Assembly (NCBI GenBank): GCA_019693395.1
Contig: JAAMXP010001387.1
Span: 1 to 53,452, forward strand
Source: Ettlia oleoabundans
Taxonomy: Eukaryota; Chlorophyta; Chlorophyceae; Chlamydomonadales
Direction of reading: 5' to 3'
DNA: 53,452 nucleotides
Numbering within the stretch: position 1 is the first letter of the stretch; each line of letters starts with the position of its first letter. This document shows, piece after piece, positions 11,388-25,742 of this stretch. The notes below the pieces were generated by a model that made no database searches, was not told the DNA's origin, and saw nothing but the letters and a program-made list of their open reading frames with translations. Made by a program: the position numbers and the translations under genes.

Positions 11388-12284
11388 ATGTTGAGCCCAA
11401 ATAATAAGGCCGTGGCCTGTCGAGCGGCTTTGCTGGGTGTGGTTCAAGTGCTGGTGGGTTGCCTGGTGCCGATTTTGCTGCCCCCCGAATGGGTCGGCTA
11501 CCACCGGGCAATTATAGCGGCGCACATGCAATTTACAGCCATCGGGGTGATGGAAGTGAGTGACCATGGCAGTTCTCCCAGTGGGCCCCTGGTGTGCGGC
11601 CACTGAGCCGCCTATCACAGGCGCTGCCTCAACACTGCTCAGATTCTTAGTGCATGAAAGACTGTTTGATACCGTGCTTGCTGATGCATTCAGCAACAGT
11701 CAACCTGAGTCGTGACCTTCACAACCCTTCCGTTACGAACCAAGCCAGGTTGCTCCGCGGATTGCAACGTTACACTGGTGTAAGCAAGCATTACATCAAT
11801 GGTCCTTTGCATGCTATTTGTATCTGAAATGCAGATAGCGGTGGCTTCCATGATACCTCTCATGGTGCTGTCCACTGTCGCCCTTCGCATGCTGGAAGTG
11901 CTGCTTGCCGTTGGCTCCTGGGCTGGCGGCATTGCATATTTGCTTGGTGGCATAACAGGCAATATGAGGTGAGACTCAAGCAATTTCGTTTCCCTGGGTT
12001 GCCGGCTTGATGCATCTGGTCTGTCTGCAAGTTGAAAGCTCTGCAGCCTTCTCGCTTCTGCCCTCATGACCTGAGCCACCGCTACCTGCATTTGCAGCCC
12101 GGGAACTCCAATCTTGAACAGTGCAGCCACGCCTGGGCCAGCATACGTTGGCACGGACACTGCAATGCACATATTGCTGTTGGGTGTTGGTGGCCCTGCG
12201 TTGTTGTCCTGCTTCATGTTGACCATTGTTGGCTTGTGGAGGGGCGCGTTGGCCGCAACCCGTCCAGAACTAAAGGGCGATTAA
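11388..12284 (+). CDS. Multi-pass membrane protein, possibly hydroxylaminobenzene-mutase-like (162 aa)
   Basis: Three exons, 11388-11555, 11835-11968 and 12098-12284, join in frame to 162 residues (start ATG 11388, stop TAA 12282-12284). An alternative acceptor at 12117/12118 would keep the same frame but drop seven residues. Four hydrophobic segments are visible: about residues 9-32, 43-70, 76-100 and 125-150. The pattern (AAHMQF followed by a helix, then GSWAGGIAYLLGG, then a last helix ending in GLWRG) resembles the small membrane family of HabA/HabB hydroxylaminobenzene mutases, but this rests on pattern memory only and the reaction is not established. A TGTAA poly(A) signal is at 12354-12358. 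Confidence 0.8.
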
Positions 12285-12353
12285 AGCGAACATCATAAGT
12301 CTTTAAATTCCCACTACAAACATTCATTGACTTGTTGACTTGTGTTTTGTGAT

Positions 12354-12358
12354 TGTAA
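12354..12358 (+). other. TGTAA polyadenylation signal
   Basis: TGTAA 70 bases after the stop codon of the 162-aa membrane protein gene. Confidence 0.65.
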
Positions 12359-12801
12359 ATATGTAGTATTCTTCGTTTAGGCCTTGGCTGCATGTTGGCA
12401 ACTTACGTGTCAGCAGAAATTGAAGCAGAACTGAAGAGCAGATTGCACATTGCTGAAAAACAGTGCGAAGAACAAAAACACTACGGCACTGAGGATTCCC
12501 GTGTGATCAACACAGTGCAAATCCAACCCAATCCAGCTTAACCTCGAAGTTCTGATGGGATCTGGTGTGTTTTGGATGGTATGATCGTAGCATACAGATT
12601 GGTTGGGTAACAATTTACAATATATACGTGAAAGAGTCTATTTTCCACCCCCCCCCCGCCCTTGCCCAAGTGCCTAATTGATCCCATTTGGTAGAGCAGT
12701 GGTTGGTGCATTCATTCATTCCTGTCTGATTGTACCTCCCCGCCAGCGGGTATCCTGGCGCAGACTCTGTACCATCCCTCAGTCAGTCTTTGCCCAAGTG
12801 T

Positions 12802-12915
12802 GTGAATGAATGAATGCAACAACCACTGCTCTACCAAATGGGATCAGTTAGAATTGAGTACCATGGATGGGCGTGAGCAAAGGTGTGTGGGTGTCGGTAG
12901 GGGCGGGAAGGTTGT
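12802..12915 (-). repeat. Left arm of a 114-bp inverted repeat
   Basis: This stretch is the reverse complement of 13111-13223 with about five differences (roughly 95% identity). The spacer is about 195 bp. Transcribed as one RNA, the two arms would fold into a long hairpin. Confidence 0.85.
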
Positions 12916-13110
12916 TTAAACAAAACGGGGTAACAACCTTCCCGCCAGCGGGTATCCTGGCGTAGACTCTGTAACATCCCTCAGTCAGTCTTTGCCCACG
13001 CCCCTTGTGCCTAGAGTAGGTGGTGGTAGCAACGGGCAGCGCTAACTGGCCCGGTAGGAACGGTGGCGGCCGCCTACCCTTGTTCATTTGAGGCCCCCCC
13101 CCCTTTTTTT

Positions 13111-13223
13111 AACAACCTTCCCGCCCCTACTGACACCCACACACCTTTGCCCACGCCCATCCATGGTACTCAATCCTAACTGATCCCATTTGGTAGAGCA
13201 GTGGTTGGTGCATTCATTGATTC
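13111..13223 (+). repeat. Right arm of the 114-bp inverted repeat
   Basis: It carries the forward copy AACAACCTTCCCGCCCCTAC through TGGTAGAGCAGTGGTTGG and the CATT run. It is the partner of 12802-12915. Confidence 0.85.
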
Positions 13224-13616
13224 ATGTCTGATTGTACCTCCCCGCCAGCGGCTATCCTGGCACAGACTCTGTAACATCCCTCAGTCAGTCCTTTGCCCAC
13301 GCCCATCCATGGTACTCAATCCTAACTGATCCCAGTTGGTAGAGCAGTGGTTGGTGCATTCATTCATTTATGTCTGATTGTACCTCTCCGCCAGCGGGTA
13401 TCCTGGCGCAGACTCTATAACATCCCTCAGTCAGTGCCTTCCTGTACAGACTCTGTAACACCCCTCAGTCAGTCAGTGCCGTTCCTGTACCTCCCCGCCA
13501 GCGGGTATCCTGGCGCAGACGCTGTAACATCCCTCAGTCCCTCGGTCAGCTGTTCCTGTCCACGCCCATTCATCGTACTCATTCTAAATGATACCATTTG
13601 GTAGAACAGTGGTTAG

Positions 13617-14024
13617 CATTCATTCACATTCATTCATTCATTCATTCATTCATTCATTCATTCATTCATTCATTCATTCATTCATTCATTCATTCATTCA
13701 TTCATTCATTCATTCATTCATTCATTCATTCATTCATTCATTCATTCATTCAGTCAGTCATTCAGTCATTCATTCAGTCATTCAGTCATTCATTCAGTCA
13801 TTCATTCAGTCATTCATTCATTCAGTCAGTCATTCATTCATTCAGTCAGTCATTCATTCATTCAGTCAGTCAGTCATTCATTCATTCATTCATTCATTCA
13901 TTCATTCATTCATTCATTCATTCATTCATTCATTCATTCATTCATTCATTCATTCATTCATTCATTCATTCATTCATTCATTCATTCATTCATTCATTCA
14001 CTCATTCATTCATTCATTCATTCA
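13617..14024. repeat. CATT tetranucleotide microsatellite with CAGT variants
   Basis: About 400 bases of (CATT)n. A central block (13750-13880) alternates CATT with CAGT; both outer blocks are almost pure CATT. It sits exactly where the dispersed units carry a short CATT run, flanked on the left by TTTGGTAGAACAGTGGTTAG and on the right by ATTGTACCTCCCCGCC. It translates to a Ser-Phe-Ile-His repeat in open frames, which is not a gene. Confidence 0.95.
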
Positions 14025-14195
14025 TAATTGTACCTCCCCGCCACAAGGTATCCTGGCGCAAACTCTGTAACACCCCTCGGCCAGTCAGCCTGCCGTTCCT
14101 GGGTATCCCGGCGCAGACTCCGTGACACCCCCCAGTCAGTCTGCCGTTGCTGGTGGTATCCATGAAGCTCCTTGTCCTAGAGTAGATGGTGGTAG

Positions 14196-14565
14196 CCGGT
14201 GTGAGTGTTACATAACCCCGCTACTTAGGCCCTACTGGACCTGGGCAGGGGAGCCGTACCGGCCGACTCAAAACCGTGCCTGCGGGTGTAGCCGGCATCC
14301 AATTGACACCCCTCCCTTGACCTGCCAGCAGCCAAGGGACACCCCTCCCCTGGCCTGCTGACCGTAACCCCTAACCTCAGTGAGGGGGGGACGTGCTGAT
14401 CCTTGGCAGCTTAGGTGAGTTAGACCGACGGTGGCCAACGATTCGCAGGCGTTATGCGTTCAATACGAGCAGTACTAGGGCAAAGCCCGTTCCCCTCTGT
14501 CACTGCCAATCAGATTGGACAGCGCCCTATGATGGGTGGGATATGCTCCCCAATGCACGCAGCAG
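14196..14565. repeat. About 370-bp segment present in one repeat copy and absent from another
   Basis: At 13015-13050 the repeat reads CTAGAGTAGGTGGTGGTAGC followed almost at once by CGGGCAGCGCTAACTG. At 14178-14195 the same left half is followed by about 370 extra bases before CGGGCAGCGCTGACTG resumes at 14569. No open frame or known element is recognised inside. Confidence 0.6.
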
Positions 14566-14830
14566 CAGCGGGCAGCGCTGACTGTCCCGGTAGGGACAGT
14601 GGCGGCCGCCTACCCTCGTACAAATAAACCTCACCCATGCCTTACCACCCTTCCCACTCTTACCGACGCCCACGCACCCTACCCAGACCCATTCATCATA
14701 CTCAAATCTGACTGATTCGAAATGGTAGAGCAGTGGTTGGTGCATGCATTCATCCATGTCTGAGTGTACCTCCCCACCAGAGGGTATCCTGGTGTAGACT
14801 CTGTAACACTCCTAGATCAGTTTTGCCCCC

Positions 14831-15272
14831 GCCAGCGTCGTCTGCGTCTACTGACGCAGCCTGTGTAACACACAGAGGGAGAGAGTTTTGCCCCCTTTGT
14901 GGCCATCCCTGGTCACCCATGTTGCTTTCGTCCCAAATCTGCCTGGCACTGCTCTTGCGGTAGAAGCATGGTGACGATGGGGGCCCATGTGCAACTGGCG
15001 ACTTTGCTGCTGTGTTTGCCTTGGTCCCCTTCCATGTACGGTAGCGGGCCAAAGCCCCACTAGCGACTCAGACGTTACACACGGCAACGTCACAGCCATT
15101 GCAGAGCCTGTCCTGGATGAAGACCGTGGCATTATATGTGTTGCTAATTGCCAGTAACTGCTGTTCTCTGCTGCAGCGGTACGCGTCTAGCCGCGGCCTA
15201 TACAGCCATGCCTGCAACACATGTACCTTGTGCAATCTAGTCTAATGCGCATAACTTAGTGCGCGTAAACCA
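14831..15272. other. Downstream flank of the SABC gene
   Basis: No gene is seen. A minus-strand TGTAA at 15079-15075, about 195 bases past the SABC stop, is the likely poly(A) signal. The rest has no recognisable structure. Confidence 0.4.
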
Positions 15273-19052
<3,780 letters not shown>

Positions 19053-19366
19053 TTAACTGCCCCACAGCGCTCAAGGTGCCGCTGCTTGCACGCAAACTGG
19101 TTTGCTAGCACACCGCTGCTCGGCCGGAAACAATGGGCTGCAGCGCTCAGCTTATTTCAGATTTGTATGCGTTCAAGAAAAATGTACGGATTCTCAATTG
19201 ACGTGCAACTATCGTGAAACAAGATGAGAAGTGGAAGAAGGACGGCTGACGTCATGACAACGCAAGTCAGAACAGGTGAACTGGAGCAACAACTCATTCA
19301 ATACTACTTGATACTCCGTAGACCTGAAATTAGGGCAACACGCTGGGTGATCTGATAGGCTGGGGA
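19053..19366. promoter_or_regulatory. Shared divergent promoter region, SABC / START-like gene
   Basis: There are 314 bases between the SABC start (minus) and the START-like gene start (plus). No TATA box or sulfur-response element that I can name was recognised. Confidence 0.5.
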
Positions 19367-22128
19367 ATGGGGAACTGCTGCTCCTCACCAGGCCGCGAGG
19401 AAGCGCAAGGGACTTTGCGCACAACTGAGGAGAATGGGCAAGACCAGGCGGGACAGCAGCTGGTGCCGCAGTCTGTTCCGCCGCTCTTGCTGGCGGCAGG
19501 AGCCGGCAGTCTTCCGGGCGAGACCCCGCTGTTGTCGCACCGCTCGATGGGCTGGTTCAGCGCAGTGGATGGAGGCCTGAGCGATGATGAGGATGATTGG
19601 CATGATGCGTTGTCGGAGGTTGATCTAGCTGAGGCGCTGGAGGAGTGGGAGGCGCAGCATGAGCAGGATGCCAGTGTGCAGCAAGCCATCAAGGTGTGGT
19701 GTTAAGCTGATGCAAATGTGCTAAAATGGGAGGCCAGTTCAACAACCTCCGCAATTATTGGAATGGCGAGGTAGCCTGGCAAAGTTGTAAGCGTGTCAAC
19801 TGCGCGATGCTTGAGCACTGCAGAGCTGCACAGTTGCATTCAATGCTTCTTGTCGCTCTCACTGCCGGTGTGTAGCTTCATCATCTTCCACTATATATCA
19901 ACCTGCAACCTGCAACTTGTGAAACCACCCTGACACCAGACCATGTGCAACGTCATGCAGGTGCTGAAAACGAACGGTCACCTTGTTCCACCTGAAGTTG
20001 AGGCTGCAGCCAAGGATGGCGTGGCCATAGCGGAGGAGCAGATAGGGACGGTGGTGGAAGGCGCTCCACGGGTTACCGTGGCGGCGCTGCCACCAGCAGA
20101 GGGACTCAAGCTGAAGCGCTCACAGTCACAGCAGCTGTGCACGGTGCTGGAGTCGCCTGGTGCCAAGGAGCTGCTGCAGCAAGCGGCAGACCTGGCTGTG
20201 CAGGGGCGCGTGCTGGCTGCGCTGTCGCAGTTGGAGCAGCTGGCTGAGCTGGCAGGCGGCACCGTGGTCGAGCTTGCGGCATTACCACCGCATGCTGTAG
20301 CGGGGGCACTCCCAGCTGGCACCACCCTGGATCTTGCCCGCGTGGCAGCTGAGGCGCAACTGGTGCGGGAGGCGCTGCAGGCATTAGACGATCACAAAGG
20401 CTGGATGGTGTCCCGCAACGATGCCCTACAAGTTTACTACCGCCACCTGCGCGGCACTACAGTGCACAGGTACAAGGGGGTGGGGTATTGTGTGATGCGA
20501 GCCAACCTCGGCAGCAGCCTGCCCAGCGCCATCCAATCTTTGTGCATGAGTTTCATTCCTATTTCAATGTTTTAAGGCCTTTACAATATCAGTCACCACA
20601 GCTGCAGCTCCTGCCAGAAGCTGCAGGCTGTCCAACAAATTGCAGCCATCGTGCGCATCGTCCCCATTTCGCCGCCTGACCTGCTTGGTGGATCTGTGCT
20701 GCACGCCTGCGCTGCAGCCTCAAGTTTGCAGCCGTGTTTGACCACCCGCTGGAGCACCTGCTGGCAATTGCGCACGAGTTTGATTTGATCCCCACCTGGA
20801 ACAAGTGAGTGAGACTAGGCGCCTGCCTGGTGCCTGCATAACAACCTGGGGCTGAATCTTAACTGGCTGGCTTGTGGTTGGCGGGCTAGGCAACCAGGCC
20901 CACCATGCGCACTGAAGGATGGCATGTTTACCAGGTGTCAGGCACAAGTATTGAAGGGGGCTTGGCTTGGAAACCAGTGCGGGAGCTACTGGCGGTGGCA
21001 AGTCCTTTGTTGCTCAGCTAATGTTTCACACATCCGACGTGCCCAGGCCCTGCCTGCCTGCTCCCGGTCATCTGCCTTGTGTGTACCTTGCGCCCGCTGA
21101 ATGCGCAGGTTCAGCATTGCTGCCACTATGCTTGCGGAGCCCACCATCTTTGAGAGCTACTTGTATGGAGCGCAGTGGATGATCAAGCCCTTCAAGTGAG
21201 CAACATGCCAGTAGCCTCCATGCCCTGGTGCACGTCCCATGTTAATGACCACAGCATGTCCTGCCATGCCACCAGCAGGGCTGCTGATGCCGATGGCAGC
21301 ACCAGTAGTTCCAGCACCCCACTTGTGCTGACAATGTGGTGCACATCCTCTGCACTCTGCTTGCAGGAACATGCAGGGGCTGCTGCATGCCCGGGGCTTT
21401 GACTTGGCTGCGGAGCATCGCTGCCTGCTGGTTGTCATGGAGGACTGCACCCCGGAGCAGCTGCCTGCAGGCCACAAACCGTTGCCCAAGGACTGGCCCA
21501 AGCGCAAGCTCGTAAACTTCCTGCCCGGCTCCTGCTTCAAGCTCAGGTGATAGGGGCCTGATGCCAGCTGGCTGCCTTACCAGCCTGTAGTGCTTTGTCA
21601 GCCTGACTCCCAACTGCATTGTCCTGTGGTGGTGAATCAAACGTTCTCGAGCTCGTTGGTGCTGAGTCCATGAGGTATTTCTGTCTATCAGCCCATGACA
21701 GCTTAACTGCCCGTCCACTCTTGCCGGCTCACACTCCGCTGCGCTTTGCCTGACCCGTGCATCGCAGGCCGCTGCCTCCCGCTGCTGATGGCACACCACG
21801 CACCGAGGGCTCGCTTATGCTGCACATTGACCCACATATTCCCTTCATCCCCGCTTTCCTCCTCAACTTTGTGCTGGGAGTGCTGGCGCCCTACTGTTTC
21901 AACCAGATGAAACGGGTGCTGGATTCCAACTTTGCGGACTCTGGAGGGGAGTACAGCCGTCGCATTGCAGCACAGCCACAGTTGTACGGCCTGGTGCGCG
22001 AGCGCATGGCAGAGTTTGTGGGTGTGCTGGAGTCAGAGGCTGAAGCCGAGAAAGCAGCAGCGGAGAACGCTGAGGTGGGAGCGGGACAGAAGCTGAGGGG
22101 GAAGGCGCGGAGCAGAACAAACTCCTAG
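19367..22128 (+). CDS. START-like lipid-binding-fold protein with acylated N-terminus (516 aa)
   Basis: Six exons (19367-19693, 19961-20469, 20718-20804, 21109-21195, 21367-21546, 21768-22128) join in frame to 516 residues. The N-terminus MGNCCSS is a strong N-myristoylation site (Gly2) followed by two likely palmitoylated cysteines (4, 5), predicting membrane attachment. Residues about 70-110 are acidic (LSDDEDDWHDALSEVDLAEA). From about residue 250 the sequence fits a divergent START/polyketide-cyclase-like fold: DALQVYYRHL, then FDHPLEHLLAIAHEFDLIPTWN, then ESYLYGAQWMIKPFK, then CLLVVMEDC, and a final segment with DPHIPFIPAFLLNFVLGVLAP and KRVL. Such proteins bind or move lipids in a hydrophobic pocket; the ligand here is unknown. 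A TGTAA poly(A) signal is at 22551. Confidence 0.85.
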
Positions 22129-22690
22129 CAGAGGGGAAGGGATCATGGAGCAAGGAGCAAGGAGGACCTTGGAACAAAATTACAACGTCCCTTAACCTCC
22201 CTATCTCCCCCACTCCCCCGCCTCATCCCCCCAACGGTTCGCCCACCCCGCCTCCTTCGTCTGTTCAGAAGTCCACCCTTGCTTGAGTCATGCTCCCTGT
22301 TGGGCCACTTTGGGCCAACGCCTCATTGAGTACTGCTCTCTCTCGTGATTGCCCAAATCCCCCGTGGTGTTTTTGCTACTGTACCTTACATTTCACGCTG
22401 TCATCTTTCTGCCATTACTTTGGTATATGCCCAGCCCCTCGTCTCAGCTTTTCGTCTTTGTTCTGTCATCCACCTCTCCAAGTTGCTGTCTGCACGTTTT
22501 CACAATTTTTCCGTCCTACGGCTGCTGCCTCAATCTCCACGTTATACTCATGTAAGTATCAACGAAGAGAACATATTGATCCCAGGTAGCCCACCTATTC
22601 TACTTAGGTCTGGTGCAGTACGTGCGTACTGCTGAGCCCGTGGATTCCTTCCACGAACAGCAGCAGACCGCACGGTGATGAAAGGACCGC
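22129..22690. other. 3' UTR of the START-like gene and intergenic DNA
   Basis: It contains TGTAA at 22551-22555, the probable poly(A) signal. The rest is pyrimidine-rich and no gene is recognised. Confidence 0.4.
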
Positions 22691-22691
22691 C

Positions 22692-25685
22692 TTGCCATTC
22701 GCTCCAGTGCGTTATTCTGCAGGCGTGCACTTGAGGGTTAGTGAAACGGGGAACCAACTTCGCGGGTCCTTGGACTCGTTTATACCTCTTATCGAGTTGC
22801 TTCTGGCTCGCAAATACCCTAACATGAGCCTGCTTTGGCTGCTAAGTGCTTGCAACGGAGCAGGCCCTGGGCCTCAAGCCCCCGCCACTTGGGGACGGCT
22901 TCTTCAGCCTGCTGCCGCATTGCTTGCTTGGATGAAATAAGGACTGTGAGCAAGATGCAGGGGCAATTTCTTACTCTATCACTGCAGGTGGGTTTCCTTG
23001 GTTGTTGATCCATCAAAATGCAGTAGTCTAGCAGCAGCCTCCAACGTTGCTGCACCTTGCTTGATGTCGCAGAGGAATGTGAGCAACGACCTGACGAAGC
23101 TGGCACCTGGACAGCATCCGCGGTATGCATGTGTGCTTAGGGGCGTTTCGTGCACGACATGTTCACCCTGTAAAAGGTGAGTCCTGACAACCTGCCGGGT
23201 CCTGCACCATTTGGGGAGGGCAGGGGGGTCCACCAGGTGTTTGGTGTGATGACCCAGGGTGGTGTGAAGATGAGGTTTGATACATTTTTCACCTTTCAGC
23301 ACAACTGCGCACCTCCCAGTTACAACCGTGCAGCCACACCCTGCAGACTCTGGCATGCCCAACCTGCTGGCAGACTGCGATGACACTCAGCGCCGCTCCC
23401 TCTTGGAGCTATTACAGCGGTAAGGGCCCTTCAATTGCAGCGCATCTGGTCTAAGGCAGTGGCAAATAACTTTGATATTCCCCGCTCGGTCCCTGCCAAT
23501 GTACCTGGTAATAAAAAATACTCATCTTCCCTTCCTTGACACGCCGCAGGTACTGTGTTCACCACAACATCCACGTGAGCAGTGCCGGCAGGACCTACAC
23601 TGTGATGGCAGCATGTGGGGAGTGCGATGCTGGCCACATCTCAGCAGTTGGGGTTTCCAGCTGGCCACAGGACCCCATCCTGCAAGCACTGGGAAGTCGC
23701 ACAATCTTGCCCCGTGGCAGCACTGCCAAACATAGCCAGCTGGCGAGAGTATCAGAGCTCGCGGATTTAGAGCGGCGTTGCAGAAAGCTATACAGAAACC
23801 TCATCTGGTGGGTGGGCAGGCGGAGGCCTCAAATGCGTGCCTGAAGCTGCCTTGCTGCCTAGAACACTCACCGTGGCACAAGCATGTTGGCTAATGTCCT
23901 GCCGCTGCTGTTGTTACTTCTGCCACTGAGTGTTGTCATGCTCTGAGATATGGCTGCTGTGCCCGCTGGTGCCTTGCTGGGCAGTTGACCTCAACCCCAC
24001 CCCCCTGGAGTTCAACCTCGACAGGCTCAGTGGATCATGCTTTCAAATAAGCTGCTACATTGGACAGGCAGAATTGGATCCTTGTACTTCTCCTCTGCTG
24101 TTTGCTACCTATGGGAAACGGTTTTGACATTGGACCATGTCAAGTGCATGGCCATTGTTAATACCAGGGTGCCTCTTCGTCTCCCTCCATGCTTGTTTCC
24201 CTATCTATCCCGCCAGCTCACCTACCCTATGTTTTGCTTTGGATCACTTTTCCAGGAGTGAGTGCTCGCATTCATGCATGAGTTGTGGTACGCAAACGCC
24301 AAATGCCTTTCCATGTGGGAGCGGCACGCCGCTCGCTGCACCAGCTCAGGTGCCCAACTGTAGCGAGACTGGTGAATGCTTGCAGCGGTGCCCTCAACGA
24401 TTCGTGCCTCCAGCAGTCTAGCAGTATTGTCCTGATGCCTTCCATCTGCTGCCCCTCTCCCTCTCCCTCTGCAGCAAGCTTGGACCCCGGCAGCGCGCAC
24501 GTGTTTGACGTGTTTCATGCCAACGAAAGTCTAAGCCCCACCGGCAGGGTGAGCTGCAGGGCGTCTAGGAAGCTGCCAGTTCTATTGGCTTAACTGCCGC
24601 TGCAACAATAACGACACTGCGATTGGAAATGGCTGTTTACGCTTGTATCACCCCTGGGGCCATATCTGTAGGTGCGGTTCAGGACGAGTACGAGCTGGCC
24701 ATCATCCTGTTACAGCAATTGTGTGGCTTGCATTAGCAGCTTGCAGTTTTGCCGGAAGTCTCTGGCAGCCCACAAAGTATGCAGTAGCATTGTATGCAGT
24801 GTCATCCCAATACGGGTTGTATGCATGTCCAAGTCCTGTTCAAAACACAGCTCTGATTACAGCCTGAGTAAGGGCTAACTTCGTCTTGTGCTTGCATGTG
24901 GTCGGCCTATGGTAGGCAATGGCAGCCCCGCGGGAGGGGAAGCCGCTGCTAGTTGGCGACCCGGAGGTGGGTCGGTGGGTCCGTGGCTTTGCGGCTGGCT
25001 AGGTGGGTTGCATCGGGTGATTTACATAGTAGGCTGGCTACCTGATTTGTTGAAAGGGTTTTAGTGCCAAAGGCATGGTTGACAAAGGGTTAAAACAAAG
25101 CAGCATCAAATTCACACACTGAATTCCTCTCTGCTGTCCTGACGATTATGTCTTTGAGTATCTGTTGCTCTGTGATGTGCTATCATGCGCGCATTCTGTG
25201 CTATCCAGGCAGGGACTGGATATGCAGAGCTATGGCCCTGGCGCCCTGATCGGAGGGAACAGCAGCTGGGGATACGGGAGGAGCGGCGGCATGAGGCAAG
25301 ATTGCTTGGAGTTGAAGTCCAGTTTCTCAGTAGTTGCTGCTCATGCGAATACCTTGCCATGCGTGCTGTGCCAGCTATCTCATCATGCTACCCTTGGACA
25401 TGTCCTTTCATCTCGAGGCCTCACTCAATCTGTTTATTGCTTTATCTTAAATGCGGTGCTTCACAGCGATCAGTGATGGTTGATGTCTGCCCTTGTAGTT
25501 TACCTTACATGGAGAATGCAAGATGCATGCCGGGCTGCCTATCACGTTGGCGGAATGGGCCTGAACAAAACAAAAGTACACTCAGCATCTTCGCTACCGC
25601 TCCCACTCAATTTGCAACAATAAGCCCAAGGTGCCTGCCTACTCAGTCCTGCTGGTCTGCTGCCTGCCTAAGCAGAGCTCAATGA
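22692..25685 (+). CDS. Unidentified multi-exon gene, fragments only
   Basis: Several stretches on the plus strand look coding, but a full model could not be built. The best pair is an exon ending at 23420 (DDTQRRSLLELLQ) spliced in phase to 23550-23807 (RYCVHHNIHVSSAGRTYTVM, then ACGECDAGHISAVG, then ADLERRCRKLYRNLIW). A possible next exon from 24256 reads SECSHSCMSCG, keeping frame. Further candidates: 24480-24549 (DPGSAHVFDVFHANES), about 24919-24966 (MAAPREGKPLLVGDPE) joined in phase to about 25209-25310 (AGTGYAELWPWRPDRREQQ...EERRHEARLL). The CxxC and CxxxCxxC spacing hints at a metal site but no family is recognised. It might be more than one gene. Convergent with UTP20. Confidence 0.35.
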
Positions 25686-25742
25686 GAGCCTGCAAGTTCG
25701 AGCCCATGCATGGGTCGACAAGGGAAGCGTGCTCACGCCTGT

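Larger units (their letters stand above)
12660..14830. repeat. Cluster of diverged dispersed repeat units
   Basis: Several copies of a composite unit occur here. Landmarks: TTTGGTAGAGCAGTGGTTGG, a short CATT run, then ACCTCCCCGCCAGCGGGTAT, CTGGCGCAGACTCTGTAACA and CCCTCAGTCAGTC. Copies begin near 12685, 13182, 13327, 13595 and 14725, with partial copies near 12945, 13440, 13490 and 14030. One copy is inverted (12802-12915). The CGCCAG...CTGGCG part can form a 6-bp hairpin. No coding potential is seen; the long open frames in the CATT array are repeat artefacts. The cluster is probably a decayed non-autonomous element family. Confidence 0.8.

Noticed and set aside
12690..12740. A tRNA gene suggested by TGGTAGAGCAGTGG
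   Set aside because: No cloverleaf, no B-box and the string repeats in every unit, so it is a repeat landmark.
13588..14125. Long plus-strand open frames encoding Ser-Phe-Ile-His repeats
   Set aside because: They are translations of the CATT microsatellite, open because the unit has no stop codon, and have no start or splice context.
12660..14830. Regularly repeated units resembling a CRISPR array
   Set aside because: Units are long, diverged and in both orientations, with no uniform repeat-spacer pattern, in a eukaryotic genome.
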